From the NCBI GenBank assembly GCA_020310875.1, contig CM035428.1:100542661-100606660 (forward strand): a DNA stretch of 64,000 nt. The letters run 5' to 3'. The position numbers and the translations under genes were made by a program. The DNA comes from Ceratopteris richardii (lineage: Eukaryota; Streptophyta; Polypodiopsida; Polypodiales; Pteridaceae). Numbering within the stretch: position 1 is the stretch's first letter; every line of letters begins with the position of its first letter. The notes under the pieces were generated by a model. That model was not told where the DNA came from and made no database searches. It worked only from the letters and a program-made list of their open reading frames with translations. Positions 21,370 through 32,521 of the stretch are shown piece after piece.

Positions 21370-22180
21370 TGACTGTGAAACCTCAAGTCACGATACTTGA
21401 CCCCAAAAAATTTCACGATACTCGATACCTGACACACTAGAAGGGTACCACGATGCTCGACCTTTGAACCAGACGATACACGATATCTACCAGTAACGAT
21501 ACACGATACTTCAGAGGAGACGATATACAATACTTGGATAACGATGATACTCAACACTCCGGTAGACGATACTCGATAGTTGTCCAATATCGTGTGCCAA
21601 ACACGATACTCGATAGTTGTCCAATATCGTGTGCCAAACACGATACTCGATACTCAAGAAACACGATACTCGATACTCAGTAGGTATCGCGATCATGGAT
21701 CTTGCGATACACGATACACGATATTCACCGAGAAAATGACGATACTCGATACATGACAAGTATCGCGAGGTAGTTCAAGACGATACTTGATACTCGTCAG
21801 GTATCGGGAAAATAGTCTCTGCGATATACGATATCCAGCAAGTATCGCGATTCGAAACTCACGATACACGATATGCGATATCCAAAAAATATCGTGAGAA
21901 ATTCTCAACGATACTCGATACTTCACAAATATCGCGAAGAGTTACCCTCACGATACACGATATTGCCCAGGTATTGCGATCGGAGATTCACGATACACGA
22001 TACTCGACGAGTATCGTGGTCTGAATTTCACGATACGCGATATATGACAAGTATCGTGAGGATTTCTCAACGATATACGATATTCGACTAGTTCTAGTAT
22101 CGCGATACTCGACCACAGGAGTTCACGATACCTAGGTATCGCGATACCTCAACCGCGGGAGAACACGATACTTTGCCTTT
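21370..22180 (-). repeat. CGATAC/GTATCG palindromic array in the leader of element B
   Basis: About 0.8 kb made of CGATACTCGATAC, CGATACACGATAT and the inverted GTATCGCGA/GTATCGTG words, arranged in units of about 50-60 bp (arms CGATACACGATA...AGTATCGTGAG). Near 21550-21660 a longer unit is repeated almost exactly (CGATAGTTGTCCAATATCG, twice). Inverted words should let the leader RNA fold into many short hairpins. No frame is conserved through it. Confidence 0.9.
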
Positions 22181-22797
22181 TTCCAAATTTTTACAAGTTT
22201 TTTGTGGATTTTGAGTACCTAAACATGTTATTAGAGTGCATCTATCCTCTCCTCTCAACCTGGATCACCAAAATACACTCTCTTTTTCCTTGTCTAACCT
22301 TTCACGATACTTCCCGCAGGTTCTTCTACTGAAATGTTTATTTTAGTTGGGAATGATGATTGAATGATGAATGTGCTTACCTTGAAAACTCTCTTTCAAC
22401 TCTCCAACCACTCCTACTCGCCTGCGTAGCTCAGTCACCCCGATCTCCAAACACGATACTCAACTGCAGACTTTCGTGATACTTGTTCGAGAGACAAGTA
22501 ATTTGAACAATGAACAGTTTTTGGGTTTTATACTTTTTAAAAAAAAATCTCCTAACTACCAAGACCAACAAGAGAAAGGTTAAAAGCTACTCTAATTTCC
22601 TAGCTACTCCCTTCTTCCTCCTACTCTACTCACTCCACTCACTTCCCTAAACTAACAACTTACTACATACACTCCAAGAGAGAAGTAATAAGTGCGGGTG
22701 AATGTGACTCACCAAAGAAGAGAATCACCATTCCTCCACTCATTTCAATGCAAAAAGCTACTTACCATCACATGAATGCCTCGGTTTGATTCGACAC
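22181..22797 (-). other. Leader of element B between PBS and the palindromic array
   Basis: About 600 bp with no supported ORF. It has a few stray CACGATAC words (22300, 22455), an A-rich run (22540) and CT-rich stretches (22600-22680). Nothing else recognisable. Confidence 0.6.
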
Positions 22798-22815
22798 TCC
22801 CCGAAAACGGCGCCA
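22798..22815 (-). other. Primer-binding site of element B (tRNA-Asp type)
   Basis: On the minus strand TGGCGCCGTTTTCGGGGA begins 7 bp after the 5' LTR end. It matches the tRNA-Asp complement at 16 of 18 bases (GC to TT in the middle). Same primer class as element A. Confidence 0.85.
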
Positions 22816-22822
22816 AAAAACG

Positions 22823-23709
22823 TGTGTACCTAAGAACCAACTTAGGGACTTGTGGAGAAAGAGACTATACCTCAATCCCCCTCAAGTGCATATAGTGGGG
22901 ATTCACGCTTTAATTATCAATCCGATGAGTATCAAAACCTAGCCGAGTGTATGGACGATCAATGCAAATGAGTTACACAAAGAGTGCAAACAAGGCAAAG
23001 ACTATTCCAATCAAGCTTCAACTGTCAGTCATGGTGTCGCCACACTTAGTGCAGTAGCCAATAGTAAATTGAGCTTTTCTCTCAGCTTCGAACTCCAAAT
23101 ATAGCAAATAGCATATGCGTTTTGAAGCTCTCAAGAAGACACATCCAATGGTGGTATCTCAATTTTGATGCTTCTACTTCAAGTTATTAGCAAAATACTG
23201 AGTCGGGGGAATGACCTTCCTACGCTTCAGCACTTCCTACGCTTCAGCACTTCCTACACTTCAGACACACCTTAACCACAGCAAACAAGCACTTTCATGG
23301 ATAGACAACACTTCCTAACACTCTTTTCAAGCAATACACATGCATACAAGATCACAAAGAAGATGATACAGAGAGGAGAAGACACAAATTCGAATTTTTG
23401 TGCTCTTGATTCTCACAATGGCAAAAATTCTTTACAAAGAGTCACCAATTGACTTATATACATGTGCCCTAAAAATGGTCCTTTCACACAAGAGACCGAT
23501 ACTTTATTCACTAAAAGACTAATTTCCTACTAATTTACATGGGTAAGCTTCTAATCTTCTGTGGGGATGCATCTAGAGGACTCCTCTAGTGCATTTACAA
23601 CGGAAATTATGTTACAAGAATGGTTATAATACAAAAATTGGGTGTCCAAATTGAAAAAATTTTGGGGCCCTTCTTTTTCTCTGCCTTGTGCTCTCTTTGC
23701 TCTGCAACA
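22823..23709 (-). repeat. 5' LTR of element B
   Basis: 887 bp. TATA box on the minus strand at 23453-23460. Relative to the 3' LTR it lacks a 17-18 bp segment near 22953 and has an extra copy of a 17-bp repeat (CTTCCTACGCTTCAGCA) near 23220-23255, so lengths stay equal. About 20-25 substitutions in total by eye. Confidence 0.93.
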
Positions 23710-24150
23710 CTCCTCTAGACCAAGTGCATGAGGAAAGGTGCTTGAGATACCCCTAAATAAAGTGGGTGATGCGAGTGAAGGAGAGGAAGGTAATGCTTAT
23801 TTGCCCATTATGTACAAGGGTCACACTACCAAAGCCATTCTAGATACAAGTGCAAGAGTAGCCATAGCAACCACTTCTCTGTGGAAACGTTGGGGAAATC
23901 CAGCCCTTAGACCTATGAGGATGAAACTTGAGATGGCAGACGAACACATATAAAGACCCTTAGGACTACTGGAAGGAATTACTCTATCCCCTTGCGGAGT
24001 AGAATTTGATCACACCTTTGCAATATGCAATTTTGGAAAGAATCAAGCATACGAGATGCTCTTAGGTAGACCTTTTATGTGACAGTTGCAGGTTGTACAA
24101 GATTGGGGAACCAACTCTTTGTACCTACAACACCTAGGAGTAACCACGAA
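23710..24150 (+). pseudogene. First aspartic protease of element A
   Basis: Resumes the gag-pol frame after element B. It reads YKGHTTKAILDTSARVAI, PMRMKLEMADEHI and MLLGRPFM, closely matching B's protease. The usual DSGA/DTGA active site reads DTSA. Stops follow at 23951 and 24079. The protease runs directly into RT sequence at about 24150 with no linker, marking a large deletion. Confidence 0.83.
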
Positions 24151-25812
24151 AGTGAGGATCAACACAAGATGGCATTTGCCACTGAGTGGGGTATCTTTGC
24201 ATTTCATATAATGCCTTTTGGGCTAATGAACACAGATGCAACTTTCCAAAGGTTGATGTGCCATGTGTTCAAAGAGTTTTAAAGAAAGAACCTAGAAGTG
24301 TATGTGGACGCCCTGTGTGCTCACTCAGTGCTTAGACCACAACATATTCCTGAGCTCGAACGCATCTTCAAAAAGTGTAGGGAATATCAAGTCTGCTTAA
24401 ACCCAAAAAGTGTGTTTTTATGGTCAGACAAGGCAAGACACTCGGTCATATAGTTTCAAAAAAATGGAATCTCCACGGATGAAGATAAGGTACGTGTAAT
24501 TAATGAATTACCCAGGCCAAAGAACATCAAGGAAGTACAAGCATTTATGGGCCATTACGGTTATTACCGATGATTCATACATATGTATGCAATCATTGCT
24601 AAACCACTCTACAACCTGCTAACCAATCTTGAGCGGATAGAAGAATGTGAGAGTTCCTTTAGTGAGCTTAAAGGATGATTGTGTTCTGCACCTATTCTAG
24701 CGGTGCCTGATTGGAACAAACCTTTTCATGTACACGTAGATGCTTGTAATCATGGCATAGGATGTGTGTTGGCACAACCCACAGAGGAGGGCAATATAGA
24801 TTTACCCATTGCATATGCCAGCATGCAGTTGAACGCTGCAGAGAGAAACTACACCACTACTGAGCGAGAAGGACTAGGAATGGTCTATGCGGTGAAGAAA
24901 TTTCACCATTATTTATTGGCAAATAAGTTTAAATTGTTGACTAACCACCAGGCTCTTTTGTATTTGGTCACAAACTATGTAACACTGATAGATTGGTTTT
25001 TACTCTTGATGGAGTATGATTTTGAAGTTCTAGTCAAAAAGGGGAAAACACACTTAAGAGCGGACCACCTCTCTAGGGTAACTTCAAGAGAAACAGCTAT
25101 TGGGGTAGCAGATGAGCTACCAGATGCATATCTCTTCAATGTTGAGATTGTCCCTGAATGGGCCAAGTCATTAGTCCCAATACTGACATACGAACCTAAG
25201 AACCCTCGAGTAAAAACCCAAGAGAAAGAGGTATTGAGAGTGCAGAGATATCAACTTCTCACAGGGAGTATTTATAGGCAAGATCATCACAATATCCTTG
25301 CCTATTGTGTAGGAGAACAGAAGTATAAGAATTGGTTGCAATTAGCACGTGTAGGTGCATTGGCGCAACACCATTCTAAACAAGCGACACTATCAAACTT
25401 AAAAAGGTTAGGTGTGTACTGGCCGTCAATGGAAAAAGATGTCCGACGACTGTGTGACAAACATCCTAAATGTAGTAATAGACCCCCAATAGAACATGCC
25501 ACTTTGTACCAGGTGACCCTAATGCCAGACTGGAGTGAACGTTTAGTTACTTACCCAAGGACACAGACCTTTCTAGAGGACATGATTGTAGCCCGTAGAT
25601 GCAGCTTAGAACAAGAGGCCTTAGAATACAAGCTCATTGGTGATAATTTGTATAAGCAAGGACGAGACGGTTATCTGAGGATATGTGTGCACGAAAGCAA
25701 ATATCTTAACCTATTGGAAGCTGCACAGCAGGGTGCAACAGGAGGCCATTTTGGACCCGATCGTGTTAGCAAGGCCATGTTATTTTTAGGATTATGGTGG
25801 CCCACTCTGTAG
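24151..25812 (+). pseudogene. Truncated RT, RNase H and tandem HHCC modules of element A
   Basis: RT starts mid-domain at EDQHKMAFATEWG (residue about 149 of B's RT ORF), so the fingers and first catalytic Asp are missing. MPFGLMNTDATFQ is present, but the YVDD motif reads YVDA (24301-24312). Several stops and a frameshift follow before RNase H (HVHVDACNHGIGC, TTTEREGLGMVYAVKKF, KKGKTHLRADHLSRV), which lies in an intact 377-codon stretch (24679-25812). Two HHCC-type modules follow as in B: about 25350-25465 (with GVYWPSMEKDV; first Cys changed to His) and about 25712-25855 (with LWWPTL; first His changed to Gln). A TAG at 25810 aligns with a Gln in B. Confidence 0.85.
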
Positions 25813-26937
25813 ATGGATGTCCACACCTATGTAAAACGATGTGATGTGTGTCAAAGGACTCAATATCCCATACACAGGGATGAGATGCCCCTACGACACA
25901 TGATGGGAGGGCGCGCATTGTCAAAATGGGGAATAGATTTTGTGTGACCTATTAATCCCCCTGCAAGGAATTCCCATGCTGAGTGCATCATAGTTGCCAC
26001 TGACTATCTTACGAAGTGGGTAGAAGCTAAGGCCACCAGGAAAAACAATGCACGCACCACTGCTAAGTTCTTGTTCGAGAATGTCTTCACAAGATATGGA
26101 CTTCCTATCGAGCTTGTAAGTGATAGGGGTACTCAGTTCTTAAATGAGGTTACCGAATATCTATTACAAGACTTTATGGTTGTACACAAGAAATTGGCAC
26201 CATATCATCCACAAGCTAGTGGATAGGCTGAGAGTACTAATAAGATTTTGTGCAACATTCTCACCAAAATTGTGAACAATCAACGTTTGGATTGAGATCA
26301 ACAATTACACCATGCCTTGTGGGCTTATTGCGTAGCCTATAAAGCAGTGCTTAACGCTACACCATTCTAAATGGTGTTTGGTCAGAATGTCGTGTTGCCT
26401 TTATATTTTTTGATACCCACACTCAATATTGCTCAGGAGTACGAATGGACGGGTCATGAGCTTTCCTCCATAATACTTGACTTAGAGCGTTTGGGAGAGA
26501 CAAGACTGCGAGCAGCAGCAGGAATTTATGTCGCTAAGAAGAGACAGAAAGCCTACTTTGATGCTCATATTAAAGACAAGGGATTACGAGTAGGAGATTT
26601 GGTGCTAGTTTACACCTTGAAACAACATGCTCGCAAGCTAGAGAAACGAGGTTACGGACCCATGATCATCAATAGGATATTGACTAGTGGTGCACTTCAA
26701 TTAGCAACTCTTGAAGGAGAAGTATTGCCTAATTATATTAGTGGATGTCGAGTTAAGCTATATCAGGAACCTTTAAGCGTAGACATGCTTAAACGACGAA
26801 CTCTTGCCAAGAAACGAAAGGAAGAAGAGGAACGAATCAGAGCCAAAGCCCAAGCAAAAGCGTTGGAATGTATTAGGCGAATGAGACTACGAAGGAGAGA
26901 ACTAGATAGAGACCCTCAATCAATGGTCGTCCCATGA
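25813..26937 (+). pseudogene. Integrase of element A
   Basis: Completes the second HHCC module (RCDVCQ), then the catalytic core: WGIDF (first Asp), ATDYLTKWVEAKA, LPIELVSDRGTQF (second Asp), PYHPQASG*AESTNK (Glu, preceded by TAG where B has Gln). The C-terminus, 26371-26937, is open: YEWTGHELS, GDLVLVYTLKQHA, GPMIINRI, LPNYISGCRVK, then a basic helical tail. Six stops before 26371 make it non-functional. Confidence 0.85.
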
Positions 26938-27378
26938 TATCCTGTAGCTATGTGCCAACTTGGAGGAAGAGATGTCCCCAGTATCATTGATAGGAGACCG
27001 TTCATTAATATCACTCTAGGCCAGGAACCCATGCGCACATAGTGTAAGGCTTTAATTGACTCAGGTGCAGCCACAAATGCAATTTGACTCTCTCTTTGTA
27101 GGGAATATGAAATTAAGCCTCTTGAAGCCTATCTCATCGGACTAGGTGGATTAGAAGCCCCTTGCATAGGCAAGGTTGAGCTACCCCTCTCCATAGAAAA
27201 CGTGACCTTGATGATAAAACTGTTGGCTTGTCATGATGACGATCTAATAGAACCTATGATCCTAGGCCAAGACTCATTATACCATTAGTCGGTGAGTTTA
27301 AATCTTCGCAGAAGTGTGCTTCAATTGAAATTTGCAGGACAGTATCATGAACTGCCCCTCCAAAGTTGACACAGAGAG
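26938..27378 (+). pseudogene. Second aspartic-protease-like domain of element A
   Basis: After an in-frame TGA the sequence reads KALIDSGAATNAI (Asp codon 27058-27060), LIGLGGLEAPCIGKVELPL, KLLACHDDDLIEPMILGQDSLY. These are the retropepsin landmarks in order: D-[ST]-G-A, a G-rich turn with a beta hairpin, and hydrophobic-hydrophobic-Gly (ILG). It aligns with residues 148-230 of B's post-integrase ORF, while A's ordinary protease is separately present at 23.8 kb. Three in-frame stops (27041, 27085, 27286 region). The domain is therefore an ancestral feature of the lineage, not an assembly artefact. Confidence 0.75.
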
Positions 27379-28336
27379 GTGTTGGATGTGATAGAAGTTC
27401 CCCCAACCTTCCACATGTCAGTACATCCTACCGAACCCACACAGGAATTACCACCCATCCAGGAGTGGAAATTGGGTAGACAGACAGAAATCCGACAAGT
27501 ATGGTGGCGTAAGACTCAATCTTCAGATGAATGTCCACAGTCACCATTTCCAGGAAAGAGTGTAGTGGATCTCCCTTCTTTTCCAAAACAGCGTGTGGAT
27601 ACGATATCTCACCCTCGATGAGCCGCATGGTCACATCATCCATGCACTCATCGGCACGGCACATCAGAGTGGTTCGTTAGATAGTCCACTCAGGCATACC
27701 CTCAACCGAGGTGGATACGCAAGGCGATTGTACCCAGTAAGTCAAACACTCCAGATCTTTGGCAGCCCTCTCAATTTCGATCGAGGCAACACATTCAACA
27801 AGTTTGGGTGCCCAAGTCCGTGGTGAGAGCTTAGTCCAAGTCTTGCCAACTTTGGGTACCTAAAAAGTGCTTAGTTTATGCTTCAACCTTAGTCAGCTCT
27901 AAGAAGACATTTTCTGAGACTACCAGGAAACCCTACACACCTTCTTTTGTAAATTACACTTCATCTCTTCTAACCCCTCGTGTGACACAGAAATGGATAC
28001 CTAACTCCGTAATCACGGTGACTCTCGACCAAGCTCATCCTAACCATCGCCTAACCACTGCATGTAGACCCAGTTAGACAACGTCATATCACCATTGTCC
28101 TTGTAACATACACTAACTCTGTAGGTAGTACTCATTCGAAATCAATTGTAAAGCCACGCACCTCACACACTCCCACTCACAGTCAAGCATGCACTTGTCA
28201 CAATTCATGTATCACATCATGAAAATCACACACTGCACAGGAAGCATGTTGGTGGGGGAAAGGAATGGAGGTCTCATCTTCTTGGGATCTTAATTATTTT
28301 CAATGACTAATGTGTTTTCCTCTTCACTTCAACTTA
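27379..28336 (+). pseudogene. Post-integrase tail with W-x-P-K motifs (element A)
   Basis: Starts with a Pro-rich open stretch (27379-27621), then a frame carrying VWVPKSVV, LWVPKKCLV and KWIPNSV between 27770 and 28020, matching the W-x-P-K region of B. Stops are frequent after 28070. The end is a candidate branch point and 3' splice site. No other domain seen. Confidence 0.5.
28302..28336 (+). promoter_or_regulatory. Candidate 3' splice site upstream of ORF3 (element A)
   Basis: GACTAAT (branch-point consensus) at about 28303-28309 is followed by TTTTCCTCTTCACTTCAACTTAG with AG at 28335-28336, 25 bp before an ATG at 28361. It matches in position and design the signal ahead of ORF3 in element B. 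Confidence 0.5.
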
Positions 28337-28451
28337 GGTCCACAACACCAACTTTCCATCATGCAAGCGGAAGGTTCTACCAGCGTGACGCTTGGGGGTT
28401 GATTGTGGATTTCTCCGCTCTTCCATTTGAGAGCTTGCCTAAGGCTATCCC

Positions 28452-29987
28452 TGTTGGAAATTAGTTATGGGCCTACCTAATTACCAAATGTTGGAAATTA
28501 GGTAGGCCCATAACAAATCTCACAGGTTCCATAAGTCCAGGATCTTCAACATAGATTCCATAGGTTCAGGATCTACAACACATATTCTAGCAATCTTCCA
28601 ATATTGACAAAACATGAACATATCACACTTTAATCATAAAAATGATGATACGAAGATAGAGAAAGATTAGACAACATGTGTAAAGTGTTACGTAAGTCAC
28701 TACTTACTCACACTATCATATATACAAATGTCAATTTACAATGTGGGAGCAAAACTCTCAACCACTCTATGTGAACAGAAATAGATGGATGAGTGAATGT
28801 ACAAATGTAACAAACATATTCAGATGTAGGGACAAAAATCTAAATATGTATGAGATGTATGGCTTGATAGGTTGTAGAAGAGTGAATATGAGTGACAGAA
28901 AGAGGAATGATCAGTCTACAACTAATAATCAACAAACCCTCATCTAACTTTAGGCTATGGAAGACCCTAAGTCAGACACGTGTGTGAAAAGATCACATAC
29001 TTACAAAAGTAGCAAAGAATGCTAACAAGTTTGCTACCAGAAATCCTCAAACTCATATGAACATACCTTCTCGAACACCTCATCCAAATATGCATAAAGC
29101 ATACACGTACTGATTCTCTTATACCTATGCAAAATAGGACTCCTCATGATATGGATGTCACTGCCTCCATAAACTCCAAGTAGTACCTATATGCATAAAG
29201 AGAACATCTACCTGAATTCTTAACATAAGACGCAAATCTTATGTTAACCTCCATCCAATGTCTTTGAAGTACACCGAAATCTTCATGTAGAAGACAATCT
29301 TCAAATACATTATGTATATGGCTGATCCACACCGCCAAGCTGCTGATAGGTAAGTCCTCTCCATAAGCAAGAGTGTGAGCACACTCTTCTCTAATAAGAA
29401 CTCCATGGTTGCTCCTCAACATGCTCCTAGAGTGCACCATGGTTGCCCCATGTGTGCCAGAGCACCACCTCTATGGAGGGACCAAAGCTGGCGTTGCAAT
29501 TGGTGTAGTATATCTAACAAAGTGACCCAAGACTCTCTTATATAGGTTTTAAAGCTCCATGCAAAAAACTCACAAAAAAGCGCTTTATTTTAATCACATC
29601 TCTTTTCAAATTGCTTTTGCTTTATTTTAAGTGAGTTTGCTTTATTTTTAAAGTTGCTTTTAGCTAACTTTAAAAATAACTTCTTGACCTTCTTTTTCAC
29701 ACCTCTGACTACCTGATGAATGATCTGACAACATTTTTATGATCCTCATGCCAAGAGCTATAATATGAGGTCAAAACCCTAAATCAATAGAAAATTAGGG
29801 TTAGGGTTTTCTCCCAAATCTGATCTCTAATGACTAAATGTCATATACCATTGGAAAGTTCTCTTCAAGCTCTACAAGATAAACTCATAAAAATTTTACC
29901 CATTTTTGTGCCAAAAATGACTAAGTACCAAAATTAGGGTTTCTGCCCTAAATGGATTTTGGACTGATGTGACATTGTTTTCCAACA
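28452..29987. mobile_element. LTR-like insertion in the start of ORF3 of element A
   Basis: 1536 bp beginning TGTTGGAAATTAG and ending TTTTCCAACA. These are TG...CA ends with matching terminal inverted bases, as in copia LTRs. Flanks are ATCCC (28447-28451) and ATCTT (29988-29992), a weak, mutated TSD at best. It interrupts the ORF3 reading (LPFESLPKAI... then ...AHWFQGLARP), compared with B's uninterrupted LPLESITKARGHWF. Near the left end TGTTGGAAATTAG occurs twice (28452, 28489), flanking an inverted repeat of 19 bp (28464-28482 with 28496-28514). A TATATAGG lies at 29541. No coding. Most likely a solo LTR or a small non-autonomous LTR element; the orientation is not certain. Confidence 0.45.
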
Positions 29988-32521
29988 ATCTTGGTGGAGT
30001 TCCAGGGTTTTACTAGACCGATGCCCATTGAAGACCCTCCTCAAGGATAGACAGAAAGGGTAAGCAACAAGGCACACTGGTTCCAAGGGCTTGCAAGGCC
30101 CCTGCGAGATGCAGAATTCATATATGAAGCTAATCTGACGTACGGTGCAAACGTGTGGAGATGCTACCAATTCTTTTCCCAAGAGTTCGAGAATCTCCAA
30201 AATAGCAAAGATCTCCAACCTATATGGCAAAGGGCAGGATTTGCAAATTATTTCAGTGAGGAACTCCCGAAATCGGATTTTTATCGATGTTATTATTTAG
30301 TGGCTTCTATTAGAGAGTAGGAGTGCAAGGAATCGGACCTTGTCTTCATACTACCATCCTTGGTGAATGACCCACCTTTCAAGAAGTTTACATTGTCTAT
30401 GGAATTAAGATTCACTGCCCTCATACGCCCACAGAGAAGGAGCATCTCATCTCAGAACCAATGAAGCGAAGTGATGTTGATAAATGGCCCACCATCTCCA
30501 CCATCACCCCTCAATTAACCACTCTGCTCAGAATCTGTCTACAACACTTTGCCTTCCCTACACAGGAATGATTTACGATCCCGCACAAGCAACTTTGGTT
30601 TGGTTTGTATTTGGCCACCATAGGGCCTCAGACAATTGATATCGCCACTTACATACAGGATCAACTTTTATTGGCCGTACATTGGTGGGAGAAGAAGAAG
30701 GTCATTCATGGATGTTGTGCTCTCACACGCATCATATACATGTGTCTTGCCTATGATATTACTATAGAGAGAGCCCTACCAGCTTAGCAATTGAAATAAT
30801 ATAAAGGCTCCAAGAAGACCATGAGACCCCCCAAACCCCGTTGATTCAAGCACATGCGCGGCACCATTCCATGCCTGCAAGTGCCGACATCTCCATCACC
30901 TCAACCCACACCTAAAACCTCACCTCAACGATCTCCAGTTCAACCACAACCAACGATTCTCCCTCTCTGCGTTCACCTGAGTCGCTCCGCCACACTCCGT
31001 GAAGTTTCACAGGTAGAGACCACCATGCCTACTACCATTATGACTATGGCCACCACGATTGTAGAAGCTCCCCTAGTAACTTCTACATTCGTCTTTGATT
31101 CCTTCACCTTCCCAGTTACAAGCTTGGGCACTGAGGACATCAATACTATGTTCGATTTTGAGATCCCCGATGTATTGTCTAGTGACTTTCAATTTTCAGA
31201 TACCCATGTTGTCTCTCAAGAATTTGAAGGCCCGGCTTACCCCACTACACCATCAGAGGGAGCAAATGCTGATTCTGAAAAGACGACGTCCACACAGTGA
31301 CCGACGAAGGCAAAGCTAACACTAAAGCTAGCGAGGAAGAAGCACACGAATCGGAAGCACATGTTGAAGTTTCAGGACAAGCTAGCACGTATGAAGAAGA
31401 AACGGTCGAAGTAGCAACTTACACCATCGCCATCCGACGGCTCTACAATAACATGAATAAAGTTTGGGCACGAACCAGATTAACGAAAGAACAACGCGAA
31501 GCCATCTTACAATAGGAATTGGTCAGTGGCAGCTTAGAAGAAACTTTTATCTCTGCTACACATGAGTTGGTTAAATCTCTCGACGCGCCGGAAGCCTTGC
31601 ACTATTTGCTAAGGAAGCCCTTACCCAAGTTCGACCCTCAACGGGTTCGTATTCTAAAACGCCCAGGTACATACATTCCCATCCCTATTGGTCCCATCAC
31701 CTCAGCACCCCCAATGGGTTCCTCCACGATCGACTTGATCGAGGAAGACACTTCCCCTGTATATACCCTTGGTGAAACCCTCCCTTCTCAACCAGTCCCA
31801 ACCCCAATCTCCCCTGATGTTGTAGATAGCCTTGAGGTTCGTATTCCGTCCCCCGTTTCTCTTTGGCCCCCTGTCTCCAGCCTAGTTTTGATGATTGTTT
31901 CCATTCCCCCTCTTTCCATTCCACCTATTATGACACCACCCAACATCTCTCCGCCACCTCACTTTCCCTCATATACCACTAATCCCTTATATACTCCTTT
32001 ACCGTCTCCACACAACCAACCTCCTTCTATACTTCTTTCACATCCTTTTTAGAGCCTTGATGTACACCTTTTTCATTTGTATGACAGGAGCTTCGCCCGC
32101 CAGTTCCCTTTTTATGGCCACCAAGCACACCTCCTCACTCACCTCTCACCACACAATTGCACCCACCACCATGCACCATAGCACCGACATCACTCTTTCA
32201 TGTTGCAATCATTGAATGTTCCACTAGTGACATGGACATCTCACCCACCGCTTCATCATACGCACAATTACATGCATCCACCACACCACGTAACACATCA
32301 CCTATTCGCACATCACTTATGTCACTCACCATTGCATCCACTATCCCTACCCCTACTCCCACTCCCATTGCATTACAAACCACCCCGCATGTCGCATTCC
32401 CCACCCTTGCATCATCTTTGTCATCCATTGTTGATGCTGCTATCCAACAAATGATACAGTGTTTGTAGCAAATTAATGTTGAATACTCATCGCTCCGGTA
32501 ACAACATTTTGCCCTACAATG
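29988..32521 (+). pseudogene. ORF3 of element A, N-terminal and proline-rich parts
   Basis: The 5' piece (from ATG 28361 to 28451) is separated by the LTR-like insertion. From 30060 the helical domain reads AHWFQGLARPLRDAEFIY, QFFSQEFENLQ, IWQRAGFANYFSEELPK, then after frameshifts ATYIQDQLLLAVHWWEKKK and GCCALTRIIYMCL. It aligns block by block with B's ORF3 N-terminus. Then come Pro/Ser/Thr-rich stretches (30854-31300, 31297-32052, 32157-32468). The end, IVDAAIQQMIQCL, resembles the start of B's coiled coil. It is cut by copia C at 32521 and continues at 37656. At least six stops or frameshifts. Confidence 0.7.

Larger units (their letters stand above)
6697..23709 (-). mobile_element. Element B: 17.0-kb Ty3/gypsy element, same lineage as A, opposite strand
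   Basis: Flanked by the TSD CTCCT (6692-6696 and 23710-23714), with 887-bp LTRs at each end, a PBS at 22798-22815 and a PPT at 7584-7601. It is nested in the gag/protease junction of element A. In transcription order (right to left): leader with palindromic array, gag, protease, linker, RT/RNase H, tandem HHCC modules, integrase, second protease-like domain, W-x-K repeats, ORF3. It is structurally complete but carries about a dozen stops and a few frameshifts. The LTRs differ by roughly 2-3% by eye, so B is much younger than A. The RT active site YVDD and integrase D-D-E residues are present. Confidence 0.95.

Noticed and set aside
21370..22180. Several 60-100 codon ORFs through the CGATAC array
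   Set aside because: They are repeat translations (SIEYRVS-like) in several frames and both strands, with no homology.
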